42,108 bases of DNA from Methanobrevibacter wolinii SH. Lineage in GTDB: Archaea > Methanobacteriota > Methanobacteria > Methanobacteriales > Methanobacteriaceae. Where the stretch lies: NCBI RefSeq assembly GCF_000621965.1, contig NZ_KK211379.1, positions 1-42,108 of the forward strand, read 5' to 3'. Below the pieces are notes generated by a model that saw only the letters and a list, made by a program, of their open reading frames with translations, was not told the DNA's origin and did no database searches. Positions 16,267 to 27,400 of the stretch are shown here, in pieces. The translations under genes were made by a program, and so were the position numbers. The number at the start of each line of letters is the position of its first letter. The first letter of the stretch is position 1.

Positions 16267-18972
16267 TTAGCTTTTTCTTCTAGGTATAAATACACAAGAG
16301 AGTAATGTAATGATTAAAACGATTATAGGAATACCAGTAACAGGACTATTTTCAACAAAAATAGCTGCATTATTCTTATTTAAGCTATTTTCATTATAAT
16401 CATCACCAATATTACTGTTATTGTTTGCCTTATTATTATCTGCTTTATTGGTATTATTAGTATTATTGGTATTATTGGTATTGTTTGTTCTATTGGTGTC
16501 ATTTGATATGACTTGGACTTCTGTACTATTAATTGCAATATTGTTAATCTCATGAGTATTAACAACTATAGTATTAATGAAATTACCTTCTTTTATTGCT
16601 TTAAAGTATAAAGTTATATTAGCAGTTTGATTAGGTTCTAAATTATTAGAATAATAAAATACATTATTATTCATAGTCCAATTATCACCAATAAACTTAA
16701 TAAACCTTAAATTTTCTGGAATATTCTCTTTAAAGTAGACTTTAGTAAGATTATAATCACCAATATTTTTAACCACAATAATATATGAAAGTTCATCACC
16801 TAATTTAACAGCAGTAAGGTTTGGAGTTTTATTTATAAAAATTTTTGCTTCAAATATAGGTAACTCTAAAGTCTGATAATCAATAGTAGCATATAATGTG
16901 TTATTTGTAGTACTTTTAGAATATAATGTATTTAATTTATTATCTACCAAAGCCCCGATTTCAGGATCATACACACCAGTTTTTGCAGTGAAACTTACAT
17001 TACGTATTGGTAAATACTGGTTAAAACCATTAATATTTTTACCATCAGTATATTGGGTTAAACCAGCGGTTAAATTATATGTATTATCAACAAACATAAC
17101 TGTTTCATTACTTACAAAGGTCATTAAAACCCAATTATGATTAACAATACCATTTTCACTATTATTGGTATATCTGTCAATTGGATTTTTATTAGAACCC
17201 CACCAGTTATAGGTCAAATTAACACTATTTTCCCAATAACCATTGCTAACAACATCATGGTTATCATTATCAGGATTATCTATAATAACACAGTTACTAA
17301 TGTTACCACCACATATACTTATAGCACCTGCTTTAGGAGCGGTGTTGTTAATGAATATATTGCCTTCTATGATATCGATACCATAGTTATATTCTCCTTG
17401 TTTATTACAAGAGATTGCACCAGCTTCTGAACGTGCAGAGTTATTAACAAATGTGGAATTATATATTCTACCAAGATCCTCATCAGAGATATATATTGCT
17501 CCAGCTTCTTCTGCAGTATTATTATAGAATGTAGAATTAATTACAGTAAAATAATGATAACCATATGGTGTGTGGGAAATAGCACCACCTTGTCTAGATG
17601 CAGTACAATTAATGAATCTTGAAGATCTGACTGTAACATTAACATTAATACCATTATTAAGTATTGCACCACCATCATATGTTAATGCAGTACAATTAAT
17701 AAAGGTACAGTTATTAACATTAGATGCAGTACCATCATCATACCATATTGCACCACCTCCAGAAGCGCTAGTATTAATAAAACTGCAGTTATTAAAGTCT
17801 AGGATAATAGTTTCAGAATTTATAAATACTGCTCCACCATCATCACCACTACTTGTATTGATAAAGCTGCAATTATTAAATATCATACTTCCATCTTCAG
17901 TACTTCCATAAGTATATATGGAACCACCATCGGATTCGGAATGTGAATTAATAAATTTAGAATTTGATATTGTAGTATTGTAAACATTGCTTTCTAAATA
18001 GATATCTGATCCTTCATCATTAGCATAATTATTATTAAACAAACAATTATTAATAATTAGGTTCTCACTTGCATCGTCGATTGTCCCATAGGAACAGTTA
18101 TTATTAGTAAAGTTTGAATCAACTATTGTTGTATTGATATTACCATCAGTACATATAGCAGATCCTGAAAACACTACGTGAGTATAATTACTGATTAAAT
18201 GATTATCATTAAAGAGACAATTTGATATATTAAGATTGGAATCTTTAGAAAAAATTCCACCACCATTAACTGCAGCGTTATTCTTATAATTATCATCAGC
18301 ACTGAAGTTAACATTAGAATTAGTGAAATTAGAATTATTAATATTTGCTGTAGAATCTAGAAGATGAATAGTTCCTCCATTAACAGATAAGAATTTAGTA
18401 TAGTTAACTAAATTTATATTAACTGTATTGTTATTAAAACTACACCCATCAATATTTAATTTACTATTGTTAGCAAATATCGCTGTTCCAGATTCATTGT
18501 TCATACCATTTATTAACTTTAAATCATTTAATTCCAAACTTGAATCACTTATATTAAATATCCTAGCAAGATTTGATCCATCCAATGTATGTCCATTACC
18601 ATTAATAACTAAAGTTTTACCCTTAATTGTAATGCCATTAGGTAGATTGTCGTTTTCAGTATATTTATAATCCCTATCTAAATCTATTGTTCCATTAGTA
18701 TTAGAATCAATTAATTTTTGTAAGTCGCTGAAACTACCACCATTGCCATTATCATTTAATATAATTTGAGAGCCATCTCCAGAATTGAGTTTAGTATTAT
18801 AATTATCTGCAATATTTGAATTATTATTTAAATCCAAATTAGAACTTTGAATACCATCACTATATGAATCAGTACCATTGAGTAAAATACTGTCTGTAGC
18901 GGATACACTAAGCAAACAAAGAGAGAATAATAGAATAATACTTGCTATGAGGATTAATTTCTTTTTTAACAT
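16267..18972 (-). CDS. Secreted beta-helix adhesin-like protein with C-terminal anchor
   Basis: 901 aa. The signal peptide KKKLILIASIILLFSLCLLS ends near SVSA (about residue 25). Residues about 95-575 are right-handed beta-helix repeats, with recurring NNCxFxNNxA, GGAI and SxFxNN turns as in Pmp-type and polymorphic-repeat proteins. Residues about 710-805 form a DUF11/CARDB-like domain (LSYIIVVKNIGDYNLTKVYF...LEPNQTANITLYFKA). An Asn/Thr linker (about 815-865) reaches a C-terminal membrane segment GIPIIVLIITLLSCVFIP ending RRKS. This is the architecture of methanogen adhesin-like proteins, thought to mediate attachment to hosts or partner cells. Start ATG 18972 follows AAGGAGGTGA, an almost complete Shine-Dalgarno site. 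No neighbour shares its transcript. Confidence 0.9.
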   Translation of the reverse strand: MLKKKLILIASIILLFSLCLLSVSATDSILLNGTDSYSDGIQSSNLDLNNNSNIADNYNTKLNSGDGSQIILNDNGNGGSFSDLQKLIDSNTNGTIDLDRDYKYTENDNLPNGITIKGKTLVINGNGHTLDGSNLARIFNISDSSLELNDLKLINGMNNESGTAIFANNSKLNIDGCSFNNNTVNINLVNYTKFLSVNGGTIHLLDSTANINNSNFTNSNVNFSADDNYKNNAAVNGGGIFSKDSNLNISNCLFNDNHLISNYTHVVFSGSAICTDGNINTTIVDSNFTNNNCSYGTIDDASENLIINNCLFNNNYANDEGSDIYLESNVYNTTISNSKFINSHSESDGGSIYTYGSTEDGSMIFNNCSFINTSSGDDGGAVFINSETIILDFNNCSFINTSASGGGAIWYDDGTASNVNNCTFINCTALTYDGGAILNNGINVNVTVRSSRFINCTASRQGGAISHTPYGYHYFTVINSTFYNNTAEEAGAIYISDEDLGRIYNSTFVNNSARSEAGAISCNKQGEYNYGIDIIEGNIFINNTAPKAGAISICGGNISNCVIIDNPDNDNHDVVSNGYWENSVNLTYNWWGSNKNPIDRYTNNSENGIVNHNWVLMTFVSNETVMFVDNTYNLTAGLTQYTDGKNINGFNQYLPIRNVSFTAKTGVYDPEIGALVDNKLNTLYSKSTTNNTLYATIDYQTLELPIFEAKIFINKTPNLTAVKLGDELSYIIVVKNIGDYNLTKVYFKENIPENLRFIKFIGDNWTMNNNVFYYSNNLEPNQTANITLYFKAIKEGNFINTIVVNTHEINNIAINSTEVQVISNDTNRTNNTNNTNNTNNTNKADNNKANNNSNIGDDYNENSLNKNNAAIFVENSPVTGIPIIVLIITLLSCVFIPRRKS

Positions 18973-18976
18973 ATTT

Positions 18977-18986
18977 TCACCTCCTT
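18977..18986 (-). promoter_or_regulatory. Strong Shine-Dalgarno site of the adhesin-like gene
   Basis: AAGGAGGTGA on the minus strand lies four bases before the ATG. It is the longest match to the 16S rRNA tail in the window and fixes the start at 18972. Confidence 0.8.
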
Positions 18987-19767
18987 GTAAACTATATAGA
19001 CAATTAAAACAATATTATATTTTTACAATTGAAATAAATTTTAAATTATTAAATAAAATACTATTTTTATTAGATAATATTGAATAAACATCTATCATTA
19101 AGCAAAAAAACTTAATGAGTATAATATGTATTATTTAATATTTAAAAGTTTTTACTATTTAAAATCAAATAAACCATAAGTTTAATAAAATAAAATTTAA
19201 AAAATCAACTAAATTATAATTTAATACCTAAATAAATTGTTTAATAACATTTAAAAACTTTTTTAATCAATTAAATAAAGATAAAATTAGAAATTAATAA
19301 AATGATAAAAATGAACAAAACAATAAAATGATAAAAATTAGACTCTAGCTAAATAAAAATACATAATTAAACTTAAAATATAAAAATATTAAACAAAAAA
19401 TCAATTTAAAAGGAAAAATAGATTAAATAAAGAAAAAATAAAGAATAAATAGAAAAATAAAGAAAAATAAAACCTAAAAACAAAGACAAAGACAAAAAAC
19501 AACACACAAAACCCAAAACAGAAGACAAAGACAAAAACCATTAAATAGGAATAAGCAATTAAATTAAGAATAGATTTTAATTAAAAATATAAAAACAGCA
19601 AAACCCATAAAATAATAAAAAAATAAAAAAAGTAAAATTGAATTAAAATAGTTTAAATCAATATATTAACTTAATATTAAAAAATATTAATTTCAAATCT
19701 ATTTTTAATAAAATAAATAAAAAACATATAATATTAAAAGTCATTAAAACTTTTAGATAATTTTTAA

Positions 19768-19799
19768 TAATTAAAAAAATTAAGAGTAAGAAAATACTC
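19768..19799 (-). terminator. Hairpin plus T-tract after the first pseudomurein-binding gene
   Basis: GAGTA (19784-19788) and TACTC (19795-19799) form a 5-bp stem; on the minus strand it is followed by TTAATTTTTTTAATT. It lies 23 bases after the stop of the gene. The short stem makes this weaker than the terminators at 24358 and 29525. Confidence 0.45.
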
Positions 19800-19821
19800 C
19801 TAATTTAAGTGTTTAATATAT

Positions 19822-22800
19822 CTAGAATGGTAAGTAGGTATACCTGTTAAAGTAAGTTGCAGTTTCTGTATTCCAATTATTAATTGCACCAAAGGTGTTT
19901 CTTGTAGATACAGGATCTGCACTATACCAGTTACCATTTACATATATTTCAGTCCAAACATGACCATACCAACCATCACTGAAGTGACAGTATCCATGTA
20001 CATAACGTACAGTAAGTCCCACGACACGACACATTGATACTAAAAGATTTGATTGATCACAACAGTTTCCACTTCCTCTTGTGAGAGTTAAAGCGGCACC
20101 TTGTAATGAGTTGGAGTAATAGTTGTATTCAATGTTATCTCTTACCCAATTGAATAAAGCAACAGCCTTATCATAATCTGATGTAAGGTTTCCAGTAATT
20201 TTTAATGCAAGAGCAGTAATTTCTGAATTACTTGCTGCATGATCAGTACCGGAATAACTGTTTGAACTAGTAGTGTCAATGGATATTGAACTTGGTAATT
20301 GTTTATTATCACCATAATCTGCAAGTACTCTACTAAATGCTTCAATTAATGCATTGTATGAGACCCTTCCAATTGTGGTTGTTGAATAGTTAGGACCCTG
20401 ATTATAATTTAATATAAACTTATAGGTCCTAGTAGCTGAATCAACATAACCATCTTTACTTAAATCATTATTTACTGAATCTCCTGAATTAGGACTAGAA
20501 GGTTCATTTAATGTATTGTTAATAATATCAATATTTGAAAGATCACCAGCATTTAATTGACTAATAGCTCTAGATTCATAGTATAAGAATTGAGCTAAAC
20601 TAAGTTTAACTGAACCGACAGTAACAGTACTTGGTAATTGTTTATTAGTAGCATAGTATGCTTTTACGGTTTTAGCTGCACTAATGATTTGATTAATAGT
20701 AAAACTATTAGAGTTTACAGCAGCATTAGTTACAAATATTTTAGAACTACCTGTAGATTTAGGATAATTACTATTACCTCCAAATGTGTAGGTTATAGTA
20801 TAGTTACCAGCAGGTAAATTTATAGCTAAACTTGCAACCCCTTTTGCATTAGTTGTAGCTTCATAAACAATATTACTTCCACTAATTCTAAATTGAACTT
20901 TTTGGTTTGCAATAAGGTTACCAAATGCGTCTTTTAAAGTAATGCTAAATTTTTCATTAGACTTGTTTGTAGTAGTTAAGTCACTTCCACTGATAGTAGT
21001 TACATTTTTAACAACTTTAATTGTTGTAGAATTACTTGAGGATAATCTATTATTTGTATCAGTATATTTATATGAAACATTATAATTTCCATTGTTTAAT
21101 ACTGGAATAGTAATATAGACTACACCTTTAGCATCAGTAGTTCCTGTATACTCTTTACCGTTTAATGTAAAAACGACTTTTTTATTAGCAACAGTATTAT
21201 CAAATGCATCTTTTAAGACTACAACAAATTTACTACCATTAACATATGTACCACTACTTGAAACAACAAAGTATGTGTAATTTCCAGTGAAATTAGTATT
21301 AACTAAAACATTTGATGGTAAAGTTTTATGACTATCATAATATTCAAGAACATTACTAAAAGTCTCAATTAACTTGTTATAAGAAACCCTACCAAGAGTT
21401 GTAGTTGAATAGTTAGGACCCTGATTATAATTTAATATAAACTTATAAGTCCTAGTAGCAGAATCAGCATAAGCTGATTTTGTTAAATTACCGTTAATAG
21501 AGTCCCCGGAATTTGGACTTGAAGGTTCATTAAATGTTTTATTAACAATAGCAATATTTTTTGTATTACCAGAGTTTAATTGAGATATAGCCACAGATTC
21601 ATAATATAAGAATTGAGCTAAACTAAGTTTAGTAGAACCTACAGTAACAGTACTTGGAAGTTTACCATTTGCAAGATAATATGCTCTAACAACTTTTGCA
21701 GCACTAGTAATTTGACTAATAGTAAATTCATTAGTTTTATTAATTACACTAATATTTGTACTACTATTAGCATTATTACTTGGTTTAGTATTATTAGAAG
21801 TACTTGAATTAGTACTATTAGAACTAATACCTGCAGGAGTATTTGTTATAGCATTATATTTAACATAAACATAATTTGGTAACTGTTTATTTGTTCCATA
21901 ATATTCAAGAACTGCACTAAATGCTTCAATTAATCTATTATATGAAACTCTACCAATAGTGGTTGTTGAATAGTTAGGACCTTGATTATAATTTAATATA
22001 AACTTATAAGTCCTAGTAGCAGAATCAACATATCCAGATTTTGTTAAATTACCATTAACAGAATCTCCCCTATTTGGACTAGAAGGTTCATTAAGAGTAT
22101 TATTAACAATAGCAATATTTGCTGTATTACCAGAGTTTAACTGAGATATAGCTACAGATTCATAATATAAGAATTGAGCTAAACTAAGTTTAACTGAACC
22201 AACAGTAACAGTACTTGGAAGTTTACCATTAGTTTTATAATAATTCCTAACTACTTTTGCAGCAGAAATAATCTGATTAATACTGAAAGAATTTACAGTA
22301 TTAATATCTGCAGGAGTAGTTGTTTTTGAGTTATATTTAACATTGATATAACTTGGTAACTGCTTATTTGTTCCATAATAATCAAGAACCGCAGCAAAAG
22401 CTTCAATTAACCTGTTATAAGAAACCCTACCAACAGTGGTTGTTGAATAGTTAGGACCTTGATTATAATTTAATATAAACTTATAAGTCCTAGTAGCAGA
22501 ATCAACATACCCTGCCTTATATAAATTACCATTTACAGAATCTCCCCTATTTGGACTAGAAGGTTCATTAAGATTATTGCTAATGATAGCAATATTAGCG
22601 GTGCTACCTGAGTTTAATTGATCAATAGCCTTAGATTCATAATATAAGAATTGTGATAAACTAAGATTAACTGAACCAACAGTAACAGTACTAGGTAATT
22701 TACCATATAAAGCATAATATGCCCTAACAGTTCTAGCTGCACTAACAATCTGTGAAATACTAAAACTAGTAGGAGTACTAGTAGTTTTAAGAGATAAAGA

Positions 22801-23247
22801 ACTAACTTTAAGTTTAGAAATCTTATTCACAGTTGTATTAGTACTTTTAATTAAAGAATTATTATTAACTGTAGTATTTGCGTTAGAATTCTTGTTAGTT
22901 TGATTATTCACTACAGTATTAACTGATGATTTATTAAGAACATCAGTTTTAATATCAGAATCTTCAGTGATTGAATTTTTTGTATTATCAATACTTGTAG
23001 TGTAATTAACTTTTAACCCAGAATCATCAGATTCAAGGTTAGAACTTGAATTTAAATCACTAACACTTGTGGAATTATTTAAATCTACGGAATTTGGAAC
23101 CGCAATATTAGTCACATTTTGAACCGAAGAATCTGATATATTAGTTGATGTATTGGAATCATTAACATCAGCTGCACATACTGCACCAATACTAACAAAA
23201 ACAATGAGCATCATTATTAAGCTAAAATATCTAAATTTCTTCGACAT
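19822..23247 (-). CDS. Pseudomurein-binding, transglutaminase-like pseudomurein endoisopeptidase
   Basis: 1141 aa. Signal peptide about 1-26 (FRYFSLIMMLIVFVSIGAVC), then an Asn/Ser/Thr-rich spacer. Four ~150-aa modules start near residues 161, 319, 507 and 849; each pairs two pseudomurein-binding-repeat-like halves (SAAKxVxxYY...LPSTVTVGSVKLSL and LIEAFxxVLxYYGxNKQLP) around an SATRTYKFILNYNQGPNYS core. Two Ig-like domains lie at about 650-850. The last 140 residues are transglutaminase-like: GNCCD (C1062), GHVW (H1096) and SADP (D1111) give a Cys-His-Asp triad, as in peptidase family C71 (PeiW/PeiP), which cuts the Ala-Lys isopeptide cross-link of pseudomurein. As no prophage is visible, a role in wall remodelling or autolysis is likelier than phage lysis. 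ATG 23247 follows AGGAGGCGAGGA. Confidence 0.9.
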   Translation of the reverse strand: MSKKFRYFSLIMMLIVFVSIGAVCAADVNDSNTSTNISDSSVQNVTNIAVPNSVDLNNSTSVSDLNSSSNLESDDSGLKVNYTTSIDNTKNSITEDSDIKTDVLNKSSVNTVVNNQTNKNSNANTTVNNNSLIKSTNTTVNKISKLKVSSLSLKTTSTPTSFSISQIVSAARTVRAYYALYGKLPSTVTVGSVNLSLSQFLYYESKAIDQLNSGSTANIAIISNNLNEPSSPNRGDSVNGNLYKAGYVDSATRTYKFILNYNQGPNYSTTTVGRVSYNRLIEAFAAVLDYYGTNKQLPSYINVKYNSKTTTPADINTVNSFSINQIISAAKVVRNYYKTNGKLPSTVTVGSVKLSLAQFLYYESVAISQLNSGNTANIAIVNNTLNEPSSPNRGDSVNGNLTKSGYVDSATRTYKFILNYNQGPNYSTTTIGRVSYNRLIEAFSAVLEYYGTNKQLPNYVYVKYNAITNTPAGISSNSTNSSTSNNTKPSNNANSSTNISVINKTNEFTISQITSAAKVVRAYYLANGKLPSTVTVGSTKLSLAQFLYYESVAISQLNSGNTKNIAIVNKTFNEPSSPNSGDSINGNLTKSAYADSATRTYKFILNYNQGPNYSTTTLGRVSYNKLIETFSNVLEYYDSHKTLPSNVLVNTNFTGNYTYFVVSSSGTYVNGSKFVVVLKDAFDNTVANKKVVFTLNGKEYTGTTDAKGVVYITIPVLNNGNYNVSYKYTDTNNRLSSSNSTTIKVVKNVTTISGSDLTTTNKSNEKFSITLKDAFGNLIANQKVQFRISGSNIVYEATTNAKGVASLAINLPAGNYTITYTFGGNSNYPKSTGSSKIFVTNAAVNSNSFTINQIISAAKTVKAYYATNKQLPSTVTVGSVKLSLAQFLYYESRAISQLNAGDLSNIDIINNTLNEPSSPNSGDSVNNDLSKDGYVDSATRTYKFILNYNQGPNYSTTTIGRVSYNALIEAFSRVLADYGDNKQLPSSISIDTTSSNSYSGTDHAASNSEITALALKITGNLTSDYDKAVALFNWVRDNIEYNYYSNSLQGAALTLTRGSGNCCDQSNLLVSMCRVVGLTVRYVHGYCHFSDGWYGHVWTEIYVNGNWYSADPVSTRNTFGAINNWNTETATYFNRYTYLPF

Positions 23248-23354
23248 TCCTCGCCTCCTAATTTGTTCATAAAAAATTTTTAAAAAAAATACCCATAATA
23301 ATCATAGTAGAATAAATCCACAAAAGATTATTAAAAATATTTTTAGTACAATAT

Positions 23355-23390
23355 AAATTATAGCATAAATCATATATAAATCTTTTTTTT
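23355..23390 (-). promoter_or_regulatory. Promoter (BRE/TATA) of the first pseudomurein-binding gene
   Basis: The minus strand reads AAAAAAAGATTTATATATGA, an A-rich BRE followed by a TATA box at 23369-23382. About 50 bases around it are nearly the same as the block at 27895-27928 upstream of the next paralogue. Initiation about 25 bases downstream would give a leader of roughly 100 bases. Confidence 0.6.
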
Positions 23391-24062
23391 AAGAAATAAG
23401 TCATTAAATCAATAGATAAAACTATAAAACACATAATACCTATATAAATAGATAAAATAAACAATATACAATTTAAACAACAAATAAAAAGAAATAATAA
23501 ATATGAATTAAAATTTATAATTAAATATTTAAGCATATATTTAAAACAAAAACAATTGTTTGTTTATAAATAAATCAATTACTAATAAATAAAATATATT
23601 AAAACAACTATTAATAATTCCAATATTTAAAAATTAAATATTAATTTAGCTTTATTTTACAATTTAAGACTAGATATAAGCTTTTATAAAAAAGATTTAA
23701 AAATTTCCATTTTTGTAAATAGTTATTAAAAAACCATGTAAAAATATTATAAAAAATCTATAAAATAGATTCTAGATTAATATAGAAATTCTAGTTTAAA
23801 TATTTTGAAAAATAAGAAAAAAATGATAATATTAAAAAAATTAAATAAAATTTTAAAAATTTTTATTTTAAATTTTCATATTAATAGTGACAACATAGTA
23901 CTTTAAAATAATAATATTAAAAAAAAACAACCCCTTAAAAATGGAACAACTCAAAAAAAACTTTAAAAAAATAAAAACTTAAAAAAACTTCCTATAAAAA
24001 AAACCACAATTAAAAAATAAAACAACACAATAAAAATCTAAAAATAAAATCTTATAAAAAAA

Positions 24063-24325
24063 CAAAACCCAAAATAAAAACTTTAAAAAAATCATATCAA
24101 AAAAAAAAACAACTAAAAAACAAAACCCAAAATAAAAACTTTAAAAAAATCATATCAAAAAAAAAAACAACTAAAAAACAAAACCCAAAATAAAAACTTT
24201 AAAAAAATCATATCAAAAAAAAAAAAACAACTAAAAAACAAAACCCAAAATAAAAACTTTAAAAAAATCATATCAAAAAAAAAAACAACTAAAAAACAAA
24301 ACCCAAAATAAAAACTTTAAAAAAA
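24063..24325. repeat. 58-60-bp tandem repeat, about 4.5 copies
   Basis: Units starting CAAAACCCAAAATAAAAACT begin at 24063, 24121, 24179, 24239 and 24297 (last one partial). The units are nearly identical; length differs only in an A-run of 11-13 bases. The plus strand has almost no G, so the trailer of gene 2 would be U-rich with GGG every 58 bases. It lies 80-340 bases after the stop of the gene at 24407. Confidence 0.9.
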
Positions 24326-24334
24326 GATCTGAAA

Positions 24335-24381
24335 ATAAAAAATAAAAAAATAGATGAATTTAAGAGATATAACTCTTAAAT
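24335..24381 (-). terminator. Hairpin plus T-rich tract after the second pseudomurein-binding gene
   Basis: ATTTAAGAG (24358-24366) and CTCTTAAAT (24373-24381) form a perfect 9-bp stem with a 6-base loop, 25 bases after the stop codon. On the minus strand a T-rich run (ATTTTTTTATTTTTTATTTT) follows within ten bases. Confidence 0.6.
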
Positions 24382-24406
24382 TATTATTTTTTTCTGTTTA
24401 AACCAT

Positions 24407-27400
24407 TTAAGTATTTACAGTAATACTATCTGGTAATTTATTGTTTTTACCATAGTATATTAAAACTTCAGTAAATAATTTAACTAAATTATCATATGGA
24501 ATTCTACCAACAGTGGTAGTTGAATAATTAGGACCTTGTAAATTATTTAAAATATATTTATAAGTCCTAGTTGCAGAGTCAACATAACCTGCTTTAGATA
24601 AACTAGCACCACTAATACTATCTCCACTAGTAGGATTAGATGGTTCATCTACAAAGGTAACAAATGACATAGCACTTGTATTACCAACACTTAATTGAGA
24701 TATTGCTCTACAAACATAATAGAAATATTGACATAATGAAAAGCTAGCGCCCTCAATATTTACTACTGTAGGAAGTTTACCTTCTGAAGATACAATATCA
24801 ACATTTTGCATAGATCCATTTAAAAGAACATATGCTTGTGATTTAGTAACTTTTATAGTATCTACTAATTTTTTAAGTGCAAGAGTTGAACCAGAAACAT
24901 GATTTAATCCATCTATACATGAGAAGTCTGCATCACAGTCAGCACAGAAAATATGACCTTCAGCTGAACCACCTTCTTTATTACCAGTAGCAGGGAATGT
25001 TCCATAATTATCATATTCATTACCTGCCCAGAAGATACTCCAGAATAAATTTGTACTTCCACATATAGGACATACTCTATAAAATACACTTCTATAGAAA
25101 GTATAACCATATTTACTTAATTCACCAGATGCTGATGGTCTACCAATAGCCATGATATATTTACCATCAGAAGAAACACCATATTTATTAAATGTATATT
25201 TAGTACCATTTGAGATTATACTGTATTGATTTTTAACCCAATTAGCAGAATCTATAAGTGAATCAATTGAAATACTTGAAATCTTATTTTTTACAATAAT
25301 GGTAGACATTCCATTTGATTTAGGATAATTACTATTTCCTGCAAATGAGTATGTTACAGTATAAGTTCCAGTAGGTAAATTAATAACTATACTTGCAATA
25401 CCATTTGAATTAGTTTTTGCAGTATAAATACTTGAAATTCCAGTTATTTTAAAGTTAATTACTTGGTTTGCAATAGCATTTCCATAACAGTCTTTTAAAG
25501 TAACTGAATATTTAACATTGGAATAGTTAGTAGTAGTTAAGTTAGTACCTATAAGACTTGTAATATTATTAACTATTGATATTGTTTTTGAACCACTTGA
25601 AGATAATCTACTATTACTATTAGTATAATAATAGTTTATAGCATAATTACCATTTAATTCTGGAATAACAAAATATGCAATTCCTTTTGAATTTGTGGTA
25701 TTTGTGTAAACAATACCATTTATTTTAAAACTAATTTTTTGATTTGCAACTATATTATCCCAAGAATCTTTTAATGTTATTGCAAAAACATTACCACTTA
25801 AATATTTACTAGATGATGGAACTACCATATAAGTATAGTTTCCTACTCTAGTAGTTTTAACAGGTACTGAAGTAGGTAATGCTTTATTATTTCCATAATA
25901 AACAAGAACCTCACAGAAAGTCTCTATTAACTTGTTATAAGAAACTCTACCAAGAGTAGTTGTTGAATAATTAGGACCTTGATTATAATTTAAAATAAAC
26001 TTATAAGTCCTAGTAGCAGAATCAACATAAGCAGATTTTGCTAATTTACCACTAATAGAGTCACCAGAATTTGGACTTGAAGGTTCATTAAATGTTTTAC
26101 TAATAATTGGAATATTTGCAGTATTACCAGAATTTAATTGGGATATTGCTTTAGATTGGTAATATAAAAACTGAGATAAACTAAGTTTTACTGAACCAAT
26201 AGTAACAGTACTAGGTAATTTACCATTTAAATCATAATATGCTTTAACTGTTTTTGCAGCTGAAACAATTTGATCAATAGTAAATTCCTTATTATTTACA
26301 GTGCTATTGGTTTTATTACCTGAGCTAGAGTTAGTATTATTAGTTTTATTATTATCTGAAATTATATTTCCAGGTGTAGTTGTTTTGGAATTGTATTTAA
26401 CAGTCACATAACTTGGTAACTGTTTATTTGTTCCATAATAATCAAGAACAACACTAAAAACCTCAATTAATCTATTATATGAAACTCTTCCAACAGTAGT
26501 TGTTGAATAATTAGGACCTTGATTATAATTTAAAATAAACTTATAAGTCCTAGTAGCAGAATCAACATAAGCAGATTTAGTTAACCTACCATTAACAGAG
26601 TCACCAGAATTTGGACTTGAAGGTTCACTTAAAGATCTAACAATAGCAATATTAGCAGTATTACCAGAATTTAATTGTGAGATAGCTCTAGACTCATAAT
26701 ATAAGAATTGAGATAAACTAACTTTCACAGAACCAATAGTAACAGTACTAGGTAATTTACCATTAGCAGCATAATAAGCCCTAACAGTTCTAGCAGCAGT
26801 AACTATTTGATTAACAGTAAATGAGCTTACAGTAGTAGAACTTGTAGGTGTAGTTGTTTTGGAATTGTATTTAACAGTCACATAACTTGGTAACTGTTTA
26901 TTTGTTCCATAATAATCAAGAACAGCACTAAAAGCCTCAATTAATCTATTATATGAAACTCTTCCAACAGTAGTAGTTGAATAATTAGGACCCTGATTAT
27001 AATTTAAAATAAACTTATAAGTCCTAGTAGCAGAATCAACATAAGCAGATTTAGTTAACCTACCATTAACAGAATCTCCTCTATTTGGACTTGAAGGTTC
27101 ACTTAAAGATCTAACAATAGCAATATTAGCAGTATTACCAGAATTTAATTGTGAGATAGCTCTAGACTCATAATACAAGAACTGAGATAAACAAACCTTA
27201 ACAGAACCAATAGTAACAGTACTAGGTAATTTACCATTAGCAGCATAATAAGCCCTAACAGTCTTAGCAGCACTAACAATCTGTGAAATACTGAAGCTAG
27301 TAGGTGTACTAGTAGCTTTTAATAATGTTGAACTAGATTTAATAGAAACACTACTATTAACTAAAGAATTTACTTTAGTTTGATTATTCAATGTAGTTTT

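Larger units (their letters stand above)
18973..19821. other. Intergenic space with A/C-rich asymmetric tract
   Basis: Apart from the ribosome-binding site at its right-to-left start, it holds an extended A-rich stretch (about 19380-19560) with frequent C and very few T, containing repeats such as ACAAAGACAAAGACAAA. It lies 260-440 bases beyond the stop of the minus-strand endoisopeptidase gene, so that transcript, if long, would have a U/G-rich tail. A hairpin close to that stop is listed separately. No ORF is supported. Confidence 0.4.
23248..24406. other. Long intergenic space between pseudomurein-binding genes 1 and 2
   Basis: About 1.16 kb. Right of gene 1 it holds the ribosome-binding site, the promoter at 23355-23390 and a conserved upstream block to about 23560. 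Then come an A/T-rich stretch, a 58-bp tandem repeat (24063-24325) and the terminator of gene 2 (24358-24381). The open frame at 23267-23536 is not supported as a gene. Confidence 0.5.

Noticed and set aside
16898-17911. Several plus-strand open frames inside the adhesin-like gene
   Set aside because: They are antisense to a gene with a signal peptide, strong ribosome-binding site and clear repeats; they have no start signals of their own.
23267-23536. Hydrophobic 89-aa open frame upstream of the first endoisopeptidase gene, a possible holin-like protein
   Set aside because: The TATA box of the gene lies inside it, the aligned upstream DNA of gene 2 lacks a start codon in this frame, and differences between the two copies fall mainly at first and second codon positions. 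This is conserved promoter DNA, not a gene.
24063-24325. Regular 58-bp repeats considered as a CRISPR array
   Set aside because: Units are nearly identical over their whole length, so there are no unique spacers; it is a simple tandem repeat.
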